The notes beneath the pieces are model-generated. The model saw nothing but the letters and a program-made list of their open reading frames with translations, was not told where the DNA came from and did not search any database. From a virus, in the IMG/VR virus record IMGVR_UViG_3300045999_008542, positions 1 to 34,938 of that record: a DNA stretch of 34,938 nt; one strand, written 5' to 3'. Shown piece after piece: positions 30,639-34,938 of this stretch; position 1 is the first letter of the stretch; each line of letters starts with the position of its first letter. A program made the position numbers and the translations under genes.

Positions 30639-31625
30639 ATGTTTCAACGCGCTACACGACAACAGGCCAAGCTGCGCCTGGGCATCACCGGCCCGAGCGG
30701 CTCCGGCAAGACCTACAGCGCCCTGCTGCTGGCCAAGGGCATTGGCGGCAAGATCGCCTGCATCGACACCGAGCAGGGGAGCGCCAGTCTGTACGCCCAC
30801 CTGGCGGACTTCGACACCCTGAACCTGGAGCCCCCCTACCGGCCCGAGCGGTTCGTCGAGGCGCTGAAGGTCGCGGAGGCCACCGGCTACGACGTGCTGG
30901 TGATTGACAGCATCACCCACGAGTGGAGCGGGTCGGGCGGCTGCCTGGAGCTGGTGGACGAGGTCGGGCGGGCCAAGTTCCGCGGGAACAACTGGTCGGC
31001 CTGGTCCGAGATCACCCCGCGGCACCGGGCGTTTTTGGACGCGATCCTGCACAGCAAAATGCACATTATCTGCACGCTGCGCAGCAAGACGGAGACCGCC
31101 CAGGTCGAAGACGGCGGGCGCAAAAAGGTCGTCAAACTCGGCATGAGAAGCGAGCAGCGCGACGGATTCGAGTATGAGCTGACCACGGTGCTGGACCTGT
31201 CACACGACGGGCACTATGCCACGGCCAGCAAAGACCGGTCGGGCCTGTTCAGCGACAAGGACCCCGAGCGGATCACCATCGCCACCGGGCAGCGCCTGCT
31301 GTCCTGGCTGAACAGTGGGGCGGCCCCTGCCCCTGAAACCACCCCGGCACCTGGGCGGGAAGCAGCCCCAACTCCTGCACCCGTCCAGGTGACCGAGGCG
31401 GCGCCGGTGATGGCTGACGAAAGCACGCTGAAACGCATGGCCAGCCTAATTACCAAGGCCAAGGGGTTTGGGTTGATCGACGACCCCGAAGCGTATCGGC
31501 AAAAGCTGCGGCACACCTACCTGGTGCAGTCTGCACGCGATTTGACCATGCAACAGGCCGAGGAGGTTATCTCCCAACTGGTTGAGGCCATCCAGGAACG
31601 GGAAGCGATTGCAGCGACGGTGTGA
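30639..31625 (+). CDS. RecA-like ATPase, Sak4-type
   Basis: A 328-residue ATPase with Walker A GPSGSGKT (18-25), a second conserved acidic segment CIDTEQGS (41-48) and Walker B VLVIDSI (86-92). The fold matches phage single-strand annealing/recombination ATPases of the Sak4 kind (AAA_24). Residues 225-260 are a Pro/Ala linker and 265-325 a small helical domain. AGGAG precedes the ATG at 30639. It is paired with the SSB-like gene just downstream, as usual for Sak4, which works on SSB-coated DNA. Confidence 0.8.
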   Translation: MFQRATRQQAKLRLGITGPSGSGKTYSALLLAKGIGGKIACIDTEQGSASLYAHLADFDTLNLEPPYRPERFVEALKVAEATGYDVLVIDSITHEWSGSGGCLELVDEVGRAKFRGNNWSAWSEITPRHRAFLDAILHSKMHIICTLRSKTETAQVEDGGRKKVVKLGMRSEQRDGFEYELTTVLDLSHDGHYATASKDRSGLFSDKDPERITIATGQRLLSWLNSGAAPAPETTPAPGREAAPTPAPVQVTEAAPVMADESTLKRMASLITKAKGFGLIDDPEAYRQKLRHTYLVQSARDLTMQQAEEVISQLVEAIQEREAIAATV

Positions 31626-31631
31626 CCAACC

Positions 31632-31674
31632 CCACCCGACTAGCGGCCCCCGGGAGCAAGCCCCGGGCGGGTGG
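31632..31674 (+). ncRNA. Two-stem RNA structure, copy 1
   Basis: Starts 6 nt after the ATPase stop. Outer stem CCACCCG (31632-31638) with CGGGTGG (31668-31674), a 10-nt 5' linker ending GGCC, and inner stem CCCGGG (31649-31654) with CCCGGG (31662-31667) around the 7-nt loop AGCAAGC. The 3' strands are directly joined, so the two helices could stack. The same design with compensating base changes occurs at 32225-32266. A further hairpin TCCCC/GGGGA follows at 31676-31690. It has no T-tract, so a simple terminator is unlikely. Confidence 0.55.
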
Positions 31675-31734
31675 TTCCCCAGAGCGGGGATCTAGGACTG
31701 TGAACGGTTTTGGCATCAAGCAGGAGCAGCAGCC

Positions 31735-32217
31735 ATGTCAGATTTCAGCGAGTTCGACGACTTTTTCAGCCCATCCGAGCCCAAGAAATTTCTGTCCATG
31801 AACGACCTTCCAGATGGGCAGTACGAGTTCACCATCAAGGAAGCGAAGCCTAGCACCTTGGGAAAAACCGGCGAAAAAATCGTCGAGTTTAGCCTGCTGA
31901 TTGCCCGCGGCCCCATGCAGGGCAGCGAGTTTTACAGGACCTACTTTTTCCGCAACGACATGTCCGTCAACATGTTTGGCGCCGACCTCGTCCTGCTGGG
32001 ATTGCCCGCCCAGACATGGACCAAGGAACACGGCAAAAAGTTCAGCGTGGAGATGCCAAAGGCTCTGCCCAGTCTGAAGGGCAAGACCTTCAGCGGCTCG
32101 ATCAAGACCACTGAAAAGGATGGCAGGTCCTACAAGAATCTGCGCATTGGCAGCCTGGTCAACGGTGCCCCCAAGGTGGCCATGCCCGCGGCCAGCCTCG
32201 ATGAAATGCCCTTCTGA
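31735..32217 (+). CDS. SSB-like protein (DUF669-type)
   Basis: A 160-residue protein with an OB-like strand pattern (DGQYEFTIKEAKPS, KIVEFSLLIARG, RTYFFRND, KTFSGSIKTTEKDGR) and a final SLDEMPF. That acidic tip with a terminal Phe is typical of single-stranded DNA-binding proteins, which use it to recruit partners. It follows the RecA-like ATPase, its usual partner. Composition is lower in GC than the neighbours. The gene is bracketed by two copies of the same RNA structure. Confidence 0.65.
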   Translation: MSDFSEFDDFFSPSEPKKFLSMNDLPDGQYEFTIKEAKPSTLGKTGEKIVEFSLLIARGPMQGSEFYRTYFFRNDMSVNMFGADLVLLGLPAQTWTKEHGKKFSVEMPKALPSLKGKTFSGSIKTTEKDGRSYKNLRIGSLVNGAPKVAMPAASLDEMPF

Positions 32218-32224
32218 AAAAACA

Positions 32225-32266
32225 CCATCGGCAGGCAGGCCCCAGGGTTCAAGCCCCTGGCGATGG
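32225..32266 (+). ncRNA. Two-stem RNA structure, copy 2
   Basis: Starts 7 nt after the SSB-like stop. Outer stem CCATCG (32225-32230) with CGATGG (32261-32266), an 11-nt 5' linker ending GGCC, inner stem CCAGGG (32242-32247) with CCCTGG (32255-32260), loop TTCAAGC. Relative to copy 1 the third inner pair changes from C-G to A-T and the outer stem also changes on both strands, so pairing is conserved. The loop end CAAGC and the linker end GGCC are kept. Confidence 0.55.
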
Positions 32267-32296
32267 GATGGCAGGACGGATTCTCCTGGAGGCGCT

Positions 32297-32878
32297 ATGA
32301 GGGCGGGCGATCATTTGACCGTCGGGGACTACGAGACCGAAAGGCAAGCAGAGGAGGCTTTTGACGTTGCAGTGAACACGAAGCATTGGACCATACACCG
32401 GGAAGTTCAGGGGCGATCCAACGCCCCGAACGTCTTCAGCAATGACACGGTGAACGTGCGCATAGACCGCGTGCTGGTCCCAACCCCTGAGCTGAACGAC
32501 CTGGGGTGGTGGCTTGGGCCGGTCGGCGTGGAGATCAAGAAATCTGGCGAGAAGATTGGCCCGCCGATCTGCCAGATCCGCGACTACAGCCACTGCGTGT
32601 TCCGCCTCGATCTGGGATCCGGTCCGCACTACACGGTGCTGAGAAATATTTTTTTGTTCCCAGCCCTGGCGCCGTCCGGGGCGGTCCTCAGCATCCTGAC
32701 CGCGGAGCGGATTGGGTTTGCTTCTATCGGTCGTTTTTACAGCCGGGAGGGCCTTTCCTTCACCCGGGCCGGTGACGCCCTGTCGTTCTACCTGGCAGGG
32801 CAACGGGTCTATTGCAGCGTGGAAGGGCCAAGGATCCAGTCGGCCATGCGTTCCGGCGTCAAACACGGGAGCAGGTGA
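32297..32878 (+). CDS. PD-(D/E)XK nuclease candidate
   Basis: A 193-residue protein with the core of a PD-(D/E)XK nuclease: RIDRVL with Asp57, then GVEIKKS with Glu79 and Lys81, then QIRDY (Gln93 and Tyr97), the QxxxY box of the RecB/Cas4-like branch. GGAGG precedes the ATG at 32297. In this neighbourhood (annealing ATPase, SSB-like protein, primase-helicase) it may supply an exonuclease or resolvase. Identification rests on motif order and spacing only. Confidence 0.55.
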   Translation: MRAGDHLTVGDYETERQAEEAFDVAVNTKHWTIHREVQGRSNAPNVFSNDTVNVRIDRVLVPTPELNDLGWWLGPVGVEIKKSGEKIGPPICQIRDYSHCVFRLDLGSGPHYTVLRNIFLFPALAPSGAVLSILTAERIGFASIGRFYSREGLSFTRAGDALSFYLAGQRVYCSVEGPRIQSAMRSGVKHGSR

Positions 32879-33168
32879 TGGAAAACCGAACAGCGCTGGA
32901 AAAACTGCTGCAAGCCGATCCCGACGCCATGCGTCATTTCAAGGCAATTCAGGCCTACAACACGCTGCGAACCACGCCGCTAGACGCCTACCTGAATGCC
33001 TGCGCTTTTTTCTTTGAGCTGGATGTGAGGAGGGGAAACCAATGTCCGATGTCAGACGTGTTGCTATTCACCTTGGCCGATTTGTACGACCAGGAACCGT
33101 TACCGAACTTCGAGCCCTGGGAGGAAAAAACCTCCATGGTTTCTTTGATTCAGACCATCTCGACTTGA
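32878..33168 (+). CDS. Hypothetical protein overlapping the primase gene, 96 aa
   Basis: A 96-residue helical protein (ALEKLLQADPDAMRHF, TTPLDAYLNACAFFFEL). The ATG at 32878 overlaps the upstream TGA. Its last 127 nt overlap the start of the primase-helicase in another frame; over that overlap its third positions are G/C in 29 of 41 codons against 16 of 42 in the primase frame, so this frame is probably the older one. Its stop also overlaps an in-frame primase ATG (TGATG at 33166-33170). Function unknown. Confidence 0.55.
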   Translation: MENRTALEKLLQADPDAMRHFKAIQAYNTLRTTPLDAYLNACAFFFELDVRRGNQCPMSDVLLFTLADLYDQEPLPNFEPWEEKTSMVSLIQTIST

Positions 33169-34938
33169 TGGCCAAATGCGCCATTGAGCTGCAGGACAGT
33201 TGCAAGGGCGTCTATTTCGTCCCGAATCCGGTCAACAAACCAGCGACCAACGTCGTTGTGCCCACCAAGACAGGTGCCGGCACGTCCGATGCCGACATCA
33301 CTGAGCGCCGCTGGCTTCTGGTCGACATCGACCCGGTGCGGCCCGCCGACACCAGCGCCACCCGGGAGGAGTCGAACGAGGCCTGGAACGTGGCCATGGT
33401 CTGTTACCAGGTCCTGCACGACGCTGGTATCCGTGCCCCATTGATCGGGTTTTCCGGCAACGGCTGGCACCTGAACTACCCCATCAACATGCCCAACGAC
33501 GACGCCAGCCGCCTGGTCATCCAGTCCCTTCTCAGCGGACTGAACAACCGCATCGGCAACGAAAAGGCCAAGGTGGACCTGAAGACCTTCAACGCGGCCA
33601 GGATCTGGAAGCTGTATGGCACGGTGGCCAGAAAAGGCGTCGAAACGGATGATCGGCAGCACCGGGAAAGTTTTATCGTCTCCAGACAATTGGAGGGCAT
33701 AGAGACCGCCCCCTCCGATTTTGAGGAACTGGACGCAATCGCCGACAGCAACACCAGGGCGATCCCCGAGCTGTTGTCCCTGTGGCATGCGCAGGACATG
33801 GCCCGCAGCAAGATTGAGTCTGACAACTCGGCGCCGGACGCCATTCGGCGGGCCAAGTCCTACCTGGCACGCATGGAACCGGCCATCAGCGGGCAGAACG
33901 GCCATGACGCCTGTTTTCGGGCCGCCTGCATTTGTGTCGAGGGTTTTAACCTGTCTGAAGACGAGGCCCTGCACGCTATCCAGGACTGGAACTCCAGGTG
34001 CGTGCCGCCATGGAACGAGCGGGAGCTGCGGCACAAGATCCGCTCTGCGGCCAAGGTGGCCACCGACCGCGGGTATTTGCTCCACGCCGAAAAGCCCACG
34101 GAGGTTTCCGCAGCCAGCACGGAGACCGTCGCCACCGAGGTCGTCCAGGAGGAGGACGCCACCGCGGCGGACATCAAGGAGGCCAACATGACCACCCGGT
34201 GGGTTTGGCCTGGGTGGATCCAGTTCGGCGCCAGCACTTGCTTGGCCGCGGAGCCTGGCGTGGGGAAAACTCGTTTTGGCATGGACCTGGCCCGGCGCAT
34301 CTTTCACGGCATGGCCTGGCCTGATGGCACCGAGATGGCCGAGGACATCCGGGGGCGGTGCACGCTATGGATCCCGGCGGATGGCCAGTATTCCGAAATT
34401 GGCGACATACCCGACCAGATGAAAATTCCGCACCAGGCGGTCAAGCTGAACGCCTTCAAGTCCAACCCGTTTGACGGCACCAACCTGGAAAAGCCCGAGC
34501 AGTTTGCGGCCTTGGAGGCGCGGATCAACCGGCTGAAGCCTGTCCTGGTGCTTGTGGACACGATCGGCATGGTGACCGAAACCAGCACCAGCAAGCCCGA
34601 GGACGCCAAGAAAGTATTCAAGCCGCTGAACGACATCGCCAACCGCACGGGGTGCGCGATGATCCTGGTCACTCACTTGAACAAGGGCGGCGAGGCCCTG
34701 GGCAGGCGAATCATCGGCGCAACCCGCCAGGTGATTAAGTTGTCCAAGCCTGAGACCTGCGGCGAAAACGACCGCCGTCTCTGGGTCGACAAGACTTCCG
34801 CCAAGAAGCCCCCTGCCCTGCGTGCGGTGATGGGCGACCACGGCAATGAGTACGACAGCCAGGCGCCTGAAGACACCCATCCATCAGCCGGCGGAGCAAT
34901 CAGCGACGAGATCCCCCTGGTCCGCTGCACGGCCTGGT
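33042..34938 (+). CDS. Primase-helicase, 3' end beyond window
   Basis: Replication protein joining a primase-polymerase-like N-terminus to a RepA/RecA-type helicase. Residues 1-60 include RPGTVTELRALG and GVYFVPNPVN; Asp95 and Asp97 in LLVDIDP form the DxD metal site and SGNGWHL carries His143, as in archaeo-eukaryotic-type primases; FNAARIWKLYGT follows. After a helical linker, the ATPase has Walker A EPGVGKT (about 403-410), Walker B LVLVDTI (about 503) and ILVTHLNKG (about 544). Start ATG 33042 has GAGGAGGGG about 6 nt upstream; an in-frame ATG at 33168 would lose the conserved N-terminus. No stop before the window end. Confidence 0.8.
   Translation, partial: MSDVRRVAIHLGRFVRPGTVTELRALGGKNLHGFFDSDHLDLMAKCAIELQDSCKGVYFVPNPVNKPATNVVVPTKTGAGTSDADITERRWLLVDIDPVRPADTSATREESNEAWNVAMVCYQVLHDAGIRAPLIGFSGNGWHLNYPINMPNDDASRLVIQSLLSGLNNRIGNEKAKVDLKTFNAARIWKLYGTVARKGVETDDRQHRESFIVSRQLEGIETAPSDFEELDAIADSNTRAIPELLSLWHAQDMARSKIESDNSAPDAIRRAKSYLARMEPAISGQNGHDACFRAACICVEGFNLSEDEALHAIQDWNSRCVPPWNERELRHKIRSAAKVATDRGYLLHAEKPTEVSAASTETVATEVVQEEDATAADIKEANMTTRWVWPGWIQFGASTCLAAEPGVGKTRFGMDLARRIFHGMAWPDGTEMAEDIRGRCTLWIPADGQYSEIGDIPDQMKIPHQAVKLNAFKSNPFDGTNLEKPEQFAALEARINRLKPVLVLVDTIGMVTETSTSKPEDAKKVFKPLNDIANRTGCAMILVTHLNKGGEALGRRIIGATRQVIKLSKPETCGENDRRLWVDKTSAKKPPALRAVMGDHGNEYDSQAPEDTHPSAGGAISDEIPLVRCTAW

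Noticed and set aside
31632-31690. Simple intrinsic terminator after the ATPase gene
   Set aside because: The stems are strong but no T-tract follows, and the same design recurs after the SSB-like gene with further genes downstream.

Overview
The window is about 35 kb of a tailed-phage genome with a long, non-contractile (siphovirus-type) tail, GC-rich (about 60-73% in lines I counted by hand). Nearly all of it is tightly packed, mostly rightward genes with 1-4 nt stop/start overlaps. Several features point to a planctomycete-like host: the style of the integrase and of the primase-helicase N-terminus, the Cys-rich C-terminal tail of the 913-residue virion protein, and the proline-linker protein. 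That is my inference from family resemblance, not proof.

Layout. 1-2806: metallophosphoesterase (cut by the window start), a small ORF, small and large terminase subunits. 2807-3021: promoter and structured leader. 3022-8134: portal, a phage-encoded sigma-70-like factor, prohead protease with a probable in-frame scaffold start, decoration-like protein, major capsid protein. 8142-11687: a small ORF, a large polyvalent/injected-type protein with a nested overprinted ORF, connector-type proteins. 11687-19390: structural protein, two paralogous tail-tube-like proteins, tail assembly chaperones, tape measure, tail tip proteins and a large repeat protein with a Cys-rich end. 19418-21629: proline-linker protein, papain-family cysteine peptidase and a membrane/coiled-coil holin-like protein (a possible lysis cassette). 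21635-26781: virion proteins, a low-GC tail fibre with an internal duplication, a 22-residue repeat protein and an HNH endonuclease.

26778-29005 is the lysogeny and switch region: a leftward tyrosine integrase, an attachment core equal to the 3' part of a tRNA-Pro(CGG), flanking direct repeats, a DNA-binding excisionase-like protein, a leftward ribbon-helix-helix repressor, and a divergent promoter region carrying four AGTTAAC sites. Phage genes lie on both sides of the core, so this looks like attP of a non-integrated genome rather than a prophage end.

29006-34938 is the early region: a 43-residue lipoprotein, a CsrA homologue, several small proteins, a Gp157-family protein, a RecA/Sak4-like ATPase, an SSB-like protein flanked on both sides by copies of the same two-stem RNA structure, a PD-(D/E)XK-type nuclease candidate, a small ORF, and a primase-helicase that runs off the window.

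Most notable: the paired covarying RNA structure around the SSB-like gene; a near-identical GTCATTTACTGACTATGGC element fused to the start codons of portal and protease, with a third partial copy at 19392; a sigma factor in the head operon; a phage CsrA; a nested overprinted gene; and a papain-type peptidase in the lysis position.
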